From assembly GCA_965153455.1 (NCBI GenBank), contig OZ234494.1, positions 19,282,001 through 19,346,000 of the forward strand: DNA of 64,000 nucleotides. The letters are read 5' to 3'. The notes under the pieces are model-generated. The model was not told the DNA's origin, made no database searches, and saw only the letters and a program-made list of their open reading frames with translations. The position numbers were made by a program, and so were the translations under genes. This stretch comes from Sphagnum compactum. Lineage: Eukaryota > Bryophyta > Sphagnopsida > Sphagnales. This document shows positions 24,338-35,800 of this stretch, piece after piece; the stretch's first letter is position 1, and each line of letters starts with the position of its first letter.

Positions 24338-25205
24338 CCGACTCCGGCCTCCTGCTACCTTTGCAATCCCGGAAACTGGGCCCACGACGGAATTGCGCTT
24401 AGCTGGGACAGACTCCCGCGGAGTGAGGAAGGACTGCTGCTCGCCATACAGAGCGGCATCCAGCCCCGTTTCCTCGATGGAAGGTACCGACGATAGCCTC
24501 ACCCTCAAATTCTCTCGCTTCCACGCCGTTGCACCCTAAGCCCCGCAGGCGCAACACGAAACCTTCCTCTTCTAAAAAACCCTCCTGCGCTCCCTCGTTC
24601 CCTTCTTGCTTGCTTGCTTTGCAAGCTTGCTCACTTCTGTAAAACCCAAGTATCCGTGAAATCAACTACGAAAAGATAACACAGAACCACCTCACTTCCA
24701 TCCGCTGCGACTCATACATACTCCTCGCCACCCATGCTGCTCACCCACCACCTGAGAAGCAAGCAAGCTTCCAAAAAACTGCTTAACACACAAACTGCCA
24801 AGTGACCATACATGCGTTGTAATCATGTTACAAGACAGAGAGACGACTGCAGCCGTGAGCTTCAATCCCCAAACAGGAAAAAACCCACAAAGCAGAAGCA
24901 CCCCATGAATTCCTACCTCAAAGATCAGGATGCATCAAGACTGCTAGAGAACTGATGATTGTTGTTGCCCCATTTTTTTGGCTTCTGTGAAAACGCATCA
25001 AGGCTTCATTGTTCTACTGCAGCTGTTGTGAGCTCGTGTGCACTGCTCCTGACTGTCGTTGCGATCACAGGATGAAACTCGTGTCGCAACTCCTCCTCCT
25101 CCTCCTCCTCGCTTGGTGCGTGCATGCGAGGGTTTCGTGGGAAAGAAAGCACTGCCAAGGACTGTGCTAAGGGGACTGTGAAGCTCAGCGGCCGGCCAAT
25201 CAACC
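24338..25205 (-). other. 5' UTR and first intron of the Kir-like gene (predicted)
   Basis: A strong donor GAG|GTAGGA follows 24917, and a strong acceptor TTTTACAG precedes 24636. They define a 5' intron of 280 bases between a leader exon (about 25205-24917) and exon 1. The leader exon contains a 38-codon upstream ORF starting at 25125, which includes a run of seven Glu codons and closes before the donor. Two further out-of-frame ATGs lie between the acceptor and the chosen start at 24337. If coding begins upstream, part of this interval is coding. Confidence 0.45.
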
Positions 25206-25228
25206 CGACCTGCTCGCAAATTACGGCG

Positions 25229-25236
25229 CTTATAAA
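25229..25236 (-). promoter_or_regulatory. TATA-like box of the Kir-like gene
   Basis: On the minus strand the sequence reads CGGTTTATAAGCGCC. It sits about 30 bases before the GC-rich leader that begins near 25205. It is the only TATA-like element close to that leader. Confidence 0.45.
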
Positions 25237-25423
25237 CCGTCGATTTACTAGATAGCTAAAATTGAGTGGTCACGATCTAATTCGGGCGTCTGTCCTGTCC
25301 CCCTGCAAATCGAGACAACCCCGTGACAACAAAAGGCTCTTTTCATCTACATCGTTGATCTTCTCCTGATCATTGAGTGGCCAAGATCTCATCCGACGGC
25401 GATCTTTTCCGTGACTCCCGGGA

Positions 25424-25431
25424 TGACGTCA
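25424..25431. promoter_or_regulatory. TGACGTCA palindrome (bZIP-type site)
   Basis: A perfect TGACGTCA, the consensus bound by TGA/CREB-type bZIP factors. It lies about 190 bases upstream of the TATA-like box of the Kir-like gene. Position supports a promoter role; binding is inferred. Confidence 0.45.
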
Positions 25432-25599
25432 GATCCGAATTTCGAAGCCCGAGCTTTATTAATAACCACCATGAATTCGTCGTCTTTTCTTGACCGTTGA
25501 TTGAGCGGATCGTCAAATTCGGGCGGTCATGATGTTTTAGGGAGTTTTTCTTTATTTGGTAACAAAAGGAACGGCATGCAAAATTGTGAGGTGGAAAGA

Positions 25600-25680
25600 C
25601 TAAGTAGGTACCTACTTCACACACTGTTGCAGTAGGTAGTAGGTAACATGGGGAGGTACCTACTAACATCTCTGTAGGGA
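25600..25680. repeat. GTAGGTACCTAC motif cluster
   Basis: Contains AAGTAGGTACCTACTTC (a palindrome), GTAGGTAGTAGGTAAC, GAGGTACCTACTAAC and CCTACTTTCTCCCTAC within 80 bases. It is upstream of the Kir-like gene and of the same kind as the clusters at 7850 and 63290. Confidence 0.55.
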
Positions 25681-25689
25681 TGGATCGCC

Positions 25690-26525
25690 TACTTTCTCCC
25701 TACAGCATCCACGTGTCCTGTCCTACAGAAAGCAAATGAAATTCATCTGTAAATACAAGTATACGTGGGGCCCTCTACTTTACCCGATCGTTACTAGGGT
25801 AAAATGTTTCGTCTTTCCTAACAATCAGAGGTAACCCGATGACAACTCCAAACCTAATGGACGAACCTGAGTCTATGGAAATCTTTTCATTTTTGTGAAA
25901 AATAAATTCCAAACCTAATGAAAAAAAAAATCAATATTTTTTTTCATTTTCTCCACAAAAAATATATGGGACAATTGTGTTTTTTCTAGTGTAAATTTGA
26001 CTAATTTTGCTAAGTTTTTGAAAAAAAAACTTTAAATTCATGTGACGAGAATTTTTTGAGGAGTTAGTAGTATATGGGTGGTTTTTTATAATTTTTCATA
26101 GGCTTGTTATTTATAAAAAATTTAAATCTGTAATTTTTCATATGGTCATTCTTGGACAATTTTTTTAAACAATTATACTTGAAAATAAACGCTTGAAATA
26201 GTTGTAAACATTTTTGTTTGAAAGCAAAACAAGTTGAGAAGAAGGACAAAATGTTATTTTTTGGTCCACATATTGCAAGAACAAAAAATCACCTTTGTTT
26301 ATGGCCATCTTTCTTTCTTCAATTTTTCTACATGTCTATTTTCAAGCTTTTTTATGTTTGTTTTTTATTTTCAAATAGATTGTGATGAAGAAAGCACAAG
26401 GATTGTGAAATGTTCGATAAAGATGATGAAAAAAATAACAAAAAGGTGTTATCATCGTCTACTTTTCTTTTCTAATCTCCCCCATGCCACCACCTTCGGC
26501 ATCATTGTTGCACAATCTTATATAT
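25690..26525. other. Gene-free stretch
   Basis: AT-rich with many poly-A/T runs. No gene recognised. It separates the Kir-like promoter from a transposon-like insertion. Confidence 0.5.
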
Positions 26526-27364
26526 TAACTAGTGGGTGCCCGTGGCCGAAGGCCACTGTGAAGTATATTATTGGATTGTAGATTCCCAGGCCCCAGCCAC
26601 TCCCACTCTCCCAGGCCCCTGTCCACAAAGTTACTGAGTGGAGGACCATTCAAAAGTACCATAATAAGGACTGAGCGGAATTATAATATAGATTCACTTG
26701 TCTGTCTATGACAGGGTTTGGGAAAGGGGTTTGGCAGAACCGGCTGGCCTCTAAATATACCCAGATGAGGAAAACATAGTTTATTTCGACCAAAAAGCAG
26801 CCCGAGGTCCACTGCCGGCTCACGACGGGGGCGTTCGGGTGCCGACCGGGGTGGCAGCAGGGCGGCTCCGAATGGGGCCCCTGCTGGCGTTTACACCAGT
26901 AATGTGGTCTACCGCGAGGTGCTGCAGTGATTCTTCTTGTGGGTATGGGGTTCTTTGGGGTCTCCTTTGGACTCCCAATCTTTTTTCAGGGCTTGGGCTT
27001 TGGTTTCGTCCAAGGGGATGGGTTGGATTAGATTGCATTAGACTGAAGTAGGGCTTTTATATATATCAGACATTCCCTCCATAGGATTTTCAGGCATGTA
27101 ATGGATTTTAGATAAAGTGACCATGCATGAAACTCTTTTTTTCCCCTCCTGAAAATGTGGCGATTTTTTATTTTTTTTGAAAATTTTCCAAAATGCTCAC
27201 TTCACCATGTATGTTTTCATGGGGGACTTTTCAACGGATTTTCGTCACAAAAAATAAATAAAATAAAAATAAAAATAGTTGTTTTGCGCCTTTGTGTGTC
27301 TTTCTTTGTTTAAAGAAACCGGGGGACTTCACAGTGTCCAAAGGTCACGGGTACCCGCTAGTAA
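26526..27364. mobile_element. 833-bp non-autonomous element with terminal inverted repeats
   Basis: Left end CTAGTGGGTGCCCGTGG (26529) and right end, read inverted, CTAGCGGGTACCCGTGA (27361 backwards) continue as a 36-base inverted repeat with 29 matches, ending CACTGTGAAGT on both sides. Flanking TAA occurs at 26526-26528 and 27362-27364, a possible 3-bp target duplication. The left repeat contains a perfect hairpin GTGGCCGAAGGCCAC. The interior includes a GC-rich block (26800-27030) unlike its surroundings, possibly captured sequence; no transposase is present. Confidence 0.65.
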
Positions 27365-30300
27365 GAAGGAATGCAAGGAAGATGAATCCTCACAACAGCA
27401 ACAACACAAAAAGAAGAGAATGCAATGACTTGTGATAGAAGTTGTGGTGAGTTAGTTGGGATGTCTAAAGCAAAGCTTTGTGTCATGCAAGTTTTTGCTC
27501 GGTCTATGAAGAATCACAATGTCATTGCTAGCCTTCTTGTAACCCTAATTGTTATTCATGAGTTTTCTTGATTGCAAATATATAGGTCTACAATTGTTTC
27601 ATCCAACATATAGGCAACTTGAAAGTTTTGTGAAAGAACATACAATGGTTAGAAAAATTATTTTTCCTTTGTATTCTTGGTTTTGATTTCCATTGGAAGG
27701 GTTGTCATAGTGATAGTTTTGATTTTCTACTTCTAATATTAAAAGTTTGTAGTGTTTTTTGATGTGATTGGTTGCTTGTAGAAGATTTATGGGAAAGATG
27801 GTAGACCGATGACATTGTTGGAGAGATTTGTCTTTTGATCACAAAAATTATGCAAGATGAATTTATGTTCATTGTCTTTTTATTCTACAATTGAATTTTG
27901 TTTACAAATGTTTATGGCATATGATGTTAAGCTCAAAAGATTGTTGAATTTTCACAAGATTATCCAAGGTTGAACTAGAAATGAAAATAAAAGCATGGAT
28001 ATTGAATCTATAAAAATAACAACTAAAAATAAATTGTCCAATTTGCACAATGAGATTAGAAAATTCAACTTTTCATGGTCACATTTTTTGTCAAGAATTT
28101 ATTTATGGCGTGATTAATGCATAAAATAAATGTCTTATTTGTAAAAAATAATTTAATTTAAAATGTACATCATGTGTACATTTAATTTAATCTTAGATAA
28201 TTTATTTTTTACAATGTTAAAATAGTTGAAAACCAGGACATTGCCTTTTAGATTGTTTTAATATAGATGTCAGCCTTGGTGTGACATTGCTCCAATCATA
28301 TATTGCACTAGTAATTCGTATATTCAATAATCTAAAAATAGACCTATAAGCACAAATGATAAAACCCCCTTCTCCCTCCCACTCTATTTCTCTACCTTCA
28401 ACACAATATCTCCCTACTAAAAAAGTGGTGGCATTGGATAATGGCAGGGATGTTATTTGGTGAACATGTGAACATGAATAAATCTTTTTTGGAATATTTT
28501 GTTGATGTCAACGAAATATTTTGGGAATATTATTTGACACATGGGATAGAATATTCGGTAATGTGGAGGAATATTTTGCCATGTGTTCATGGATGAAAAA
28601 AAATTATGGATGAAAAATGAAAATGGATGAATGTTTTATGAACATTATTAACATATGATTTCTTTTGTGAAAATTTGAGCAATAAAAATAAGGTGGAACA
28701 AATTTATGTTGGTTTATTTTGAAATTTTTGACACATGAAATGTACAAATCATACTTCATATTTCTTATATGAAGTATATTTAAACTTTGCACCATCTAAA
28801 CCATATAAAATTTTAAATTAGATCCAATCTAATGACATATAAACCTATTATCCCATCAAAAAGTATGTGCCAATCCAAACACTACCTATTCACCACTAAA
28901 ACGTATGTGCCCATTAGGAATTGAAACAATATGAGGTAGCCCATAACATGTTACATTGTTTGTACTATTTCAAATTGTTTTTTGTTTCATTTGCTCTTTT
29001 AACCTCTTACATCTACGACCATTTTTGCTACTTGTACAATCAAATTGCATTTTTTCCCCCTCTACTACTAGTTTGCATGATCTATATCTCAATTTGCATT
29101 CTTTCCACCCATAGTACCTAATTGTATCCTTTCTACCTCTACCATGTGTTTGCAACCATTAAACCTTCATTCTACAATAGCAAGAAAAAATTGTGACCAA
29201 GGCAAAAGCACGGTGCGTTGTACCAAAATGGACATCACAAACATTTTTTTTTTCAAGAAATTTAATTTTTTGCTAAAATGTGAAAAAAAGTAGCATATTA
29301 TTATCTTTAATATTTCACAAACTATAATAAAGATTATATAGTGGTTTGTGTGCATGTATATTTCTTTCTTTTGGTGTACCTACATGTTGAGAAATCAAGT
29401 TTGTAAAAAAAATACACATAATAAAATCCATAATTTGTTTTGATGTTAAGTTCAAAGGATTTCAAATTTCAATGTTTTGTAAATAGTATAGTGATTCAAT
29501 TAGTTTGCATTTACATTTGTTTTTTCTGGGGTGAATTTGATAGATCAAGTGCCATCTTCATGCATAAATTCATCATAGCACATAACTTACTCAAAAATTT
29601 GCTCTCAAGGAAATAAAATCACAATATCAAGTTTCACTATTTTACAAACTACATGCAAATTGAAAAAATGAAGTGGATTCCATATATTATTATGTACAAA
29701 TTCCAAGGACAAACACAACTCTCATCTTTGTACACAAATTCTTCAAATTCCAACACATACTTGTAAGCACTATTTGTTAAATCAAATCATAACAACACAA
29801 GGATTTTGGAGTTCTACAGATTAGTACATTAAGCTTTCCTTTTGGGTACCAATTTGAAAAATCAAGTCTGTAGATAAAGTTTTCATAGCATATGACCATG
29901 TTTAGTGCATTCTACTTTGTGTAAAAATGATCACAACATCAAAATTCAACCTTTTTGCAAATCGTAAGCATTTAGGTCCAATGTATAATATATGTGTATT
30001 AATGTCAAAGGTCCATAGTTTTCAACCTTATACATAACATGAGCAAAACTACATATAAGGCATGACAAAATTCAAGGAAAAAATAAAACTTGTCAAAGAA
30101 CTTAAGCACACAAAAAAATTCAACAAACATTACAAGACTAAAACAAAACTACTTGGGGTTATTAGGTTGGCAATTCAACACTTATATAGAAGGAATTATC
30201 ATTGGTATAGAAGCAATAGAACTCAAGTAGATTATACAAGTAACAAAACTAACAAGCTTCCAACAATGATAAACCACGAGTCTTTCTAGGATATTGACAT

Positions 30301-31194
30301 AATTTGACACATTCAATACTTGGGCAAGTAATCCAAAAAATGATACACATGATGCAAAACTTGTGAATTACAGGTTTGGAATCATGTAACCAGAACCCAC
30401 ATACTATTTTTTTCAACCTCCCAAGAGAAACACACATTTATATTGTATAATTTTAAAGCTATTTATTTTTAATGCAACACAAAAAAACTTCATTTATTTA
30501 CACATTTACAACAACTATCTACACTTTTGGGTAAACAACCAACTAATAATTTCATATCTTCCTTACTTCTCCCTTTTGACCCTTTTTTGGCTAAACATGT
30601 GGCTACTTTTGGACTTACTCCCTCTCCCCTAATGACTTTTCTTGTATGTGCCATAGGTGCATTTTCAATTGGTCCATTTCCCCTTAATGACTCTTTTTTA
30701 TCCTTCAACAATGATTGTAACCTCTTTACTATTATTAATTTCTAAAACACTACATTGTCTTCACAAGTCTTAGCACTATGCAAAGGATGGCTTGTGCATG
30801 AATGTAAAACTTAAGCTTGGAGCTTTTAACTTGGAACTTGAAGCTTAATGTGATTTAATCCATCTACATGGATGGATATGTTCATAGATGAATGATTTCA
30901 TATGGATGAATGTCATTTTTGCATGGATGAATTTCACTTATGGTTTGGATTAAATTAATAAATTGTCGAATGAAATTCATCCATTATTAAAAGAAAAATA
31001 TTTTTTCAGTTATTTATATCCGTTTTCATTTGTTGTTCAAATATTAATGTCTCAAGCTTGAATGTCATTTAATAATGATGGATAATGAAATTGTGATAAT
31101 AGTGAAAAATATTACGATGGGACCAAAATAATTCTTAAAATTTAGTTTTAAAAAATCATTAACAATGTTAAACAATTTTTTAAATATTGTCATG
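27365..31194. other. AT-rich gene-free stretch
   Basis: No gene recognised. Open frames are short and of low complexity. An inverted ATTTAATTTAA-type palindrome occurs near 28150-28195. The sequence is strongly AT-rich. Confidence 0.5.
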
Positions 31195-31199
31195 GAATG

Positions 31200-31620
31200 A
31201 GTGTCAAACCCCCCTATCCAATTATTGTTGACAACATTACATATTTACTTCATAGAAAACTAGGGTGCCTTGAAAATAAATAATTATTAAAAAAAACTCA
31301 TTGTGTCATCAATGATAGTAGGTTGTTCGAAAAAAGCTAATTAAGGTGCCTAAAACTGAATTTGTGTTTATTTCAAAAGCCCACTATCATCAATGACATT
31401 AGGTAGTTTAAGGATATTTAAAACATTCAAAACCCATTATTGTCGACAACATTGGTTAAATTTGAAAAAAATCATGGCACCTTCAACGAAAAATGAAAAA
31501 AAAAAAAAAAACTTTCATTGTTACCAACAACATTTATAAACAAGTTTGAAAAAAAGTTATGGCACCTTTAGAAGAAGAGGGGGAGGAAAACCCATTGTCA
31601 TCAATGACATTGGGTCACTT
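31200..31620. repeat. Tandem repeat with a palindromic CATTGTCATCAATGACATTG core
   Basis: Six diverged units start near 31205, 31298, 31377, 31430, 31510 and 31587. Each has a core like CCCATTGTCATCAATGACAT followed by TGGGT, which is nearly self-complementary. Several are followed by poly-A and then ATGGCACCTT or GGTGCCT. Spacing is irregular, about 50-95 bases. Transcripts could form hairpins, but no function is implied. Confidence 0.65.
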
Positions 31621-31806
31621 AGTTTGCCTGAAAAGAAAATATTTTATTTTTAAAATTTTTAAAAAACAATAATGACCGTGGGGTGGATGTTAGCATAGTA
31701 ATAATAATATAGTTAAAACATTTTGAAAATAATGAATTTCAAACTATAACCATGAAATACATTTATAATAGAATTTACATTATATTATTCAACAAATGTT
31801 ATATCA

Positions 31807-31813
31807 TATAAAA
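31807..31813 (+). promoter_or_regulatory. TATA box of a candidate small gene
   Basis: TATAAAA in the context CATATAAAATTAAATT. It is 18 bases before a telo-box cluster and 54 bases before an ATG, an arrangement typical of compact plant promoters. Confidence 0.5.
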
Positions 31814-31824
31814 TTAAATTGTGC

Positions 31825-31852
31825 TTTAGGGTTTAGGGTTTTAGGGTTTAGG
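31825..31852 (+). promoter_or_regulatory. Telo-box cluster (TTTAGGG repeats)
   Basis: Four TTTAGGG-type units, one with an extra T and the last missing a G: Arabidopsis-type telomeric motifs. Short runs like this occur near transcription starts of plant translation-related genes. The placement between a TATA box and an ATG fits a promoter better than a healed chromosome end. Confidence 0.6.
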
Positions 31853-31860
31853 AAACTCTT

Positions 31861-33038
31861 ATGGCGATCTTGCTGTTAGATGACCCTGTCCGAAGCGGTG
31901 CAGCGAGCGCTTATGATATAGTGAGTAGCTTTGTTTGTTTTCCTTCAGCTCCACTTGTTAGGGTACCTGACTCACCGGTAGAAATTGTTTTTTGTTGGGA
32001 TCCTGCAGCCTCGATGCACGAGTTTTAGATACCGTCAGGTCTTACTTGTTGGAGTCTAGATGCAAATTCCCAGGATTTTTGTTTCTCGTTAGAGACAGCA
32101 GATTAATGTCAAGGAATATATAACAATACAAGAGAGATAGCAGCATGTAAACAGAACAATACAAGAGACAGCAGAATGTAAAGGAAGCAGAACGATAGAA
32201 GAGAGATAGCAGTATGTAAACAGAACAATACAATAGACAAGAGAATCGAAAAGGAAGCAGAACGACACAACAGAGACAGCAGAATGTCAAGGAAACACAA
32301 CAATACAAGAGAGAGAGACAGCAGAATGCCACGGAACACAACAATACAAGAGAGAGAGACAGCAGAATGCCAAGGAAACAGAACAATACAACAGAGACAA
32401 TACAAGGTACTTTCTGTTTAGGGACAGAAAGCTAAGTATGCAAGATTCATGTAGCAGCAGTGATCATGATATCGAGAATACCTGCACACCCGCACTGAAA
32501 TATTGTTGTGGCCTTTTATAATATGCTGCCACGTTCAGAGATATGTGAAGAATGAGCAGAATTCAATGGTTTCATTAGTAAGCCTATTTATTCCACTGGG
32601 AAATCTTCGTTTAATGAAGCAGAAATGTTTTTAGGGTTGCACTACAGCATGACATGCACTGATCGTTGCCTCCAACACCTTTGCCATTGAGAATTAAGTA
32701 TGGTAATGCATGAGCTGTTGGACGATGGGGCGGACGCAGAGTCTGCCAATTGATGACCTTTATGGCTTGTCTTTCTGCCATTCTGTGACCAAAAACCTGG
32801 TGGAGTTTTGCAACAGTTGAACAGTAAAGGAGACACAATCTAGAGACATATGGTTTGAATGATCTAGCCTTCATATTTTACATCTGGCAATGTAGCAAAG
32901 CACACCCCCAGAAATTGCTGACAATTTTGCAGATTCTAAAACTACATCTGGTTTTTTTTGCAGATTTGTGGAGAGGCAGGAACTTGCAGCCTTCAAGTTC
33001 ATAATGTCCACGCAACCTTGCGGGCATGTGGGCATTGA
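31861..33038 (+). CDS. Candidate two-exon micro-gene (44 residues), unknown
   Basis: Exon 1 (31861-31920) encodes 20 residues beginning MAILLLDDPVRSG and ends at a consensus donor ATA|GTGAGT. Exon 2 (32964-33038) follows an excellent acceptor (TTTTTTTTGCAG) and continues in phase with ICGEAGTCSLQVHNVHATL to a TGA. The ATG is in a fair context (CTTATGG), just after a TATA box and telo-box. The intron would be 1043 bases and contains a minisatellite. I recognise no family. It could be a real small protein, the first exons of a decayed gene, or a non-coding transcript. The phase match alone has a one-in-three chance. Confidence 0.3.
32115..32408. repeat. Minisatellite, about 38-45 bp units
   Basis: Six or seven units of the form AACAATACAAGAGAGA(GA)CAGCAGAATGTAAAGGAAGCAG, with changes in GA-run length and in the last third. 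The two most similar neighbours (about 32290-32380) suggest recent duplication. Open frames on the minus strand are the translated repeat and not a gene. Confidence 0.75.
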
Positions 33039-33044
33039 CATGTA

Positions 33045-34255
33045 TCACCTATGGAGGTCAAATGAGTGAAGATGTGTTGGCCACCACAGAAAAATTGAAA
33101 TTGTGGAAGTGAAAAGGGCAAACTTAGAAGTAAGTCTTTTCATAAAGTCTTTCCTCTCTTTCTCTCATCTTTCTCCCTCTTCACTAACTGCACACTATAT
33201 TGCTACTGGTTAAATGCCAACCAAATTCTTGCGACTATAGTTTCTCCTGAACATGTTCACCACTGTATTGAGCCCTCTGCTCTAAATTCAGGGTCTCTCT
33301 TGGAACAATGCTAAGGCAATTAGCAATTACCCTTTAACCTGACTTCCTCCATCCTCCCCCTACCAATTTGCCTCATGGGTTGTGCTGGCCTGTTGTGAGA
33401 CTATGGCACATAAGGTGACGTTGGCCACACTTTTGGCGATCTCTTACTAAGAGAAGAGACAAGATAAACAACTGTACAGCACAGGAAAAGAAAGGGTTAC
33501 TCTTTTTCACAATCCCAAACTGCTTAAAACAAGATGTTAGAGTACTGATTTTTAAATAGGTAGGTTTTGAAAATGAGGTCATGAATGAAGTCAATCAGCT
33601 TGGGTTTGGGGAACCCTGAGTTCTTACAGGACCCTTGATATGTAATTGGAACTTTCACAGTGTCTTAAAAGGGGTTGGCTGCTGAAGTTCAAATTCGGCT
33701 TGTGCTCTTGAACAACATGACAAGTGATGGAAATGTGGACCAGCAGGTATGTCAAGTATCTTGCTTCAGTCTGGAGGCTACTCTGGAAAGATGCAAAGTC
33801 CTATCCTACAATGTTTAGTACTCCCATCTATTGCTGAGGCTAAGGGTTGAACCCAAGAACCAATGCTTTTGTCCAAGACTGCCATGAGCTCTGCAAAAGA
33901 TAGAGCCACCTCACCTGTGCCCTTCCTTCTATCAATGCCTCTCTTTAGCCCCTCTTCTCTCCATACTGAGTCTGTGGGTACGAGGCCACTTTTATCTCCA
34001 AAGTTTCTCTCTCTCACACACACAGATCCTGCATATTACCTTATCATTTTTGAGATTGATCTAGAATGATCAATCACATGGTCTTCATGATAGTTGTGAT
34101 CAGCTGCAGATTTTCATCTACTGATGTGAAAACGATCTGCCCATACTGGGAAACTTTATTGTTATGTGCAGAAAAAAGTATGTCAGAGGCACAATTGGAC
34201 ACTGCAGAAGGCGTCCAGGCCTGGGCAGGCTGGTGGTGGCAATGATAAACCTTCT
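33045..34255. other. Gene-free stretch
   Basis: No gene recognised. It contains CT-rich runs (33150-33190) and a CACACA run near 34015. Short open frames lack family features. Confidence 0.45.
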
Positions 34256-34329
34256 GGTTATTGATATGATTTGCACACAGTCCCATCTATACCAGAAGAG
34301 CTTGGCCCATGGTTTGAAGCAGCTGCACA

Positions 34330-34850
34330 GAGATGCTGAAAAGGATCAAGTGGACCAAAGATCAACGGCAAAGCAAATGCCTTTGGAGAAGAAGAATATT
34401 GGCCTCCTGCAGAGCCCTTAACCTGTCCACTTCCTTTTCCCACAAGCTTCACAAAAGCAATGCCAGTGGTGGACAGTGGTAGAAATGCATGTTCAAGTGG
34501 TGATCCCTGGTGGAAATGGATCCCTGATAAGCACATGGATGACATGCTTGGTGGTAGAATGAAGTCAGTTTTGGCAGGGGCACCACTTGTTACTTCTGTC
34601 ACTGCAGCTGTTGTGGTTGGAATGACAAGTGGGATGGATGCTGCCATTTCATCACAAGTTCCACATGCAGCTGGCCCATTGCCAGCCATATTCACCTCCA
34701 TTGCAGGAATGCAAAAATGTTTCTGGCTGCTGCTGTATGATATGCCATTAGCACTGCAGTTAGTGGTCTGACTATGGTGCTTGCCATGTTCTTTGTAGCA
34801 ATAGAACACTGGACGGAGGATTGAAATTGTTGTTGGAGGTGCAGCACAGA
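34330..34850 (-). pseudogene. Possible retroelement gag zinc-finger remnant
   Basis: The minus-strand frame from about 34830 to 34258 contains FYCYKEHGKHHSQTTNC, resembling the C-x-x-H-x-H-x-x-x-x-C type zinc fingers at the end of some plant retroelement gag proteins. The rest of the 183-residue frame is Ser/Pro/Gly-rich and matches nothing I know. No reverse transcriptase follows. A weak call. Confidence 0.25.
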
Positions 34851-35559
34851 TTGTCTTTTGAGTCCTTTAGAAATCAGCTCAGAAATACCTGGTTTAGTCT
34901 TGGGGGGCACATCTAGGGTGAGCAGGGCCACGTATATATTTCCTTGAAAGCCGTTCATCATGGGAAATTGTTCTCAAAATATGTCATTTTTAGTTTCCAT
35001 ACAGAAAAGAGTACCTTGCATTCTGATGTCACTAGTTCATTAATGTTAATTCATGTAAACTGTTTCAGTTTCTGTACCTTATGTTACATTCACCAGATAG
35101 TTTGCATGGCAAATTGAGACACAGGTTTTGCAAACATGTTCTGAGCTGATGAATTCTGTTTGTTATGGAGCGCTTTGGAGTGGACTGAAGAAACTCAACT
35201 ATCAGGCAAAGCCTCCAACTGAACTCTCCAGGTAAAAAAAATCCTCCATTGAAGACCAATTTTCCTTGTGTATTGCAGTATCAGTATCATGACGTCCATA
35301 CCAAACTTGTCAAGAATTCACAGTCTCAAAAGTACGAGACCCAAGCACACATATTATTTGCCTACTCCTTACATGAGCTGAATGCAACCAAGATTAGCCA
35401 AAACAGGTTAGATCTAAGCACTTAGTACAACTGCAAAGAACCCTCTCTTAATTCTTCCAAAGAGTTCGTTGAAGCTTATGATATCTCAAATGCATTAAAA
35501 GGTGGAGCTGAGCCCACCCACTTCAATTGTCAATTTGATTGAAACAACCACCTGACAAC

Positions 35560-35800
35560 CAGTGTTGTGTGGGTATTTGATTTTGTTAATAACTGCCAGT
35601 TCCAGTTTTTAAGAATATTTTAGAATCAGAGAACTACTGGTTCTGGGTTTTTGGGGGAAAAGCATTTTTTGAAACAAAAGTCAGAATCAAAGAACTGCGG
35701 GTTCTGGTCATTTCAAAAACCTCAAAGAACTGACGGTTTTTGTGAAAGAAAGAACCAATAAAGAACTGGTGGTTGTGTAGGCAGTTATTTGGCTATTTCA
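35560..35800 (+). repeat. hAT-like terminus with GGTTCTGG-rich interior
   Basis: Starts CAGTGTTGTGTGGGTATTTG, nearly the same as the left end of the element at 55633 (CAGTGTTGTGCATGTAA). The interior repeats AGAACT and GGTTCTGG units, as does the copy at 10377. The right end was not found. Confidence 0.4.

Noticed and set aside
23916-24539. 207-codon open frame on the plus strand across Kir-like exon 1
   Set aside because: It is the antisense shadow of a Ser/Glu-rich coding exon. Splice phases and family similarity support the minus strand only.
31825-31852. Healed telomere or chromosome-fusion scar
   Set aside because: Only four TTTAGGG-type units, sitting between a TATA box and an ATG. 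A telo-box in a promoter explains this better.
32042-32405. Cys/Leu-rich membrane protein frames on the minus strand
   Set aside because: They are the translation of the CAGCAGAATG/GAGAGA minisatellite; two overlapping frames look equally 'protein-like'.
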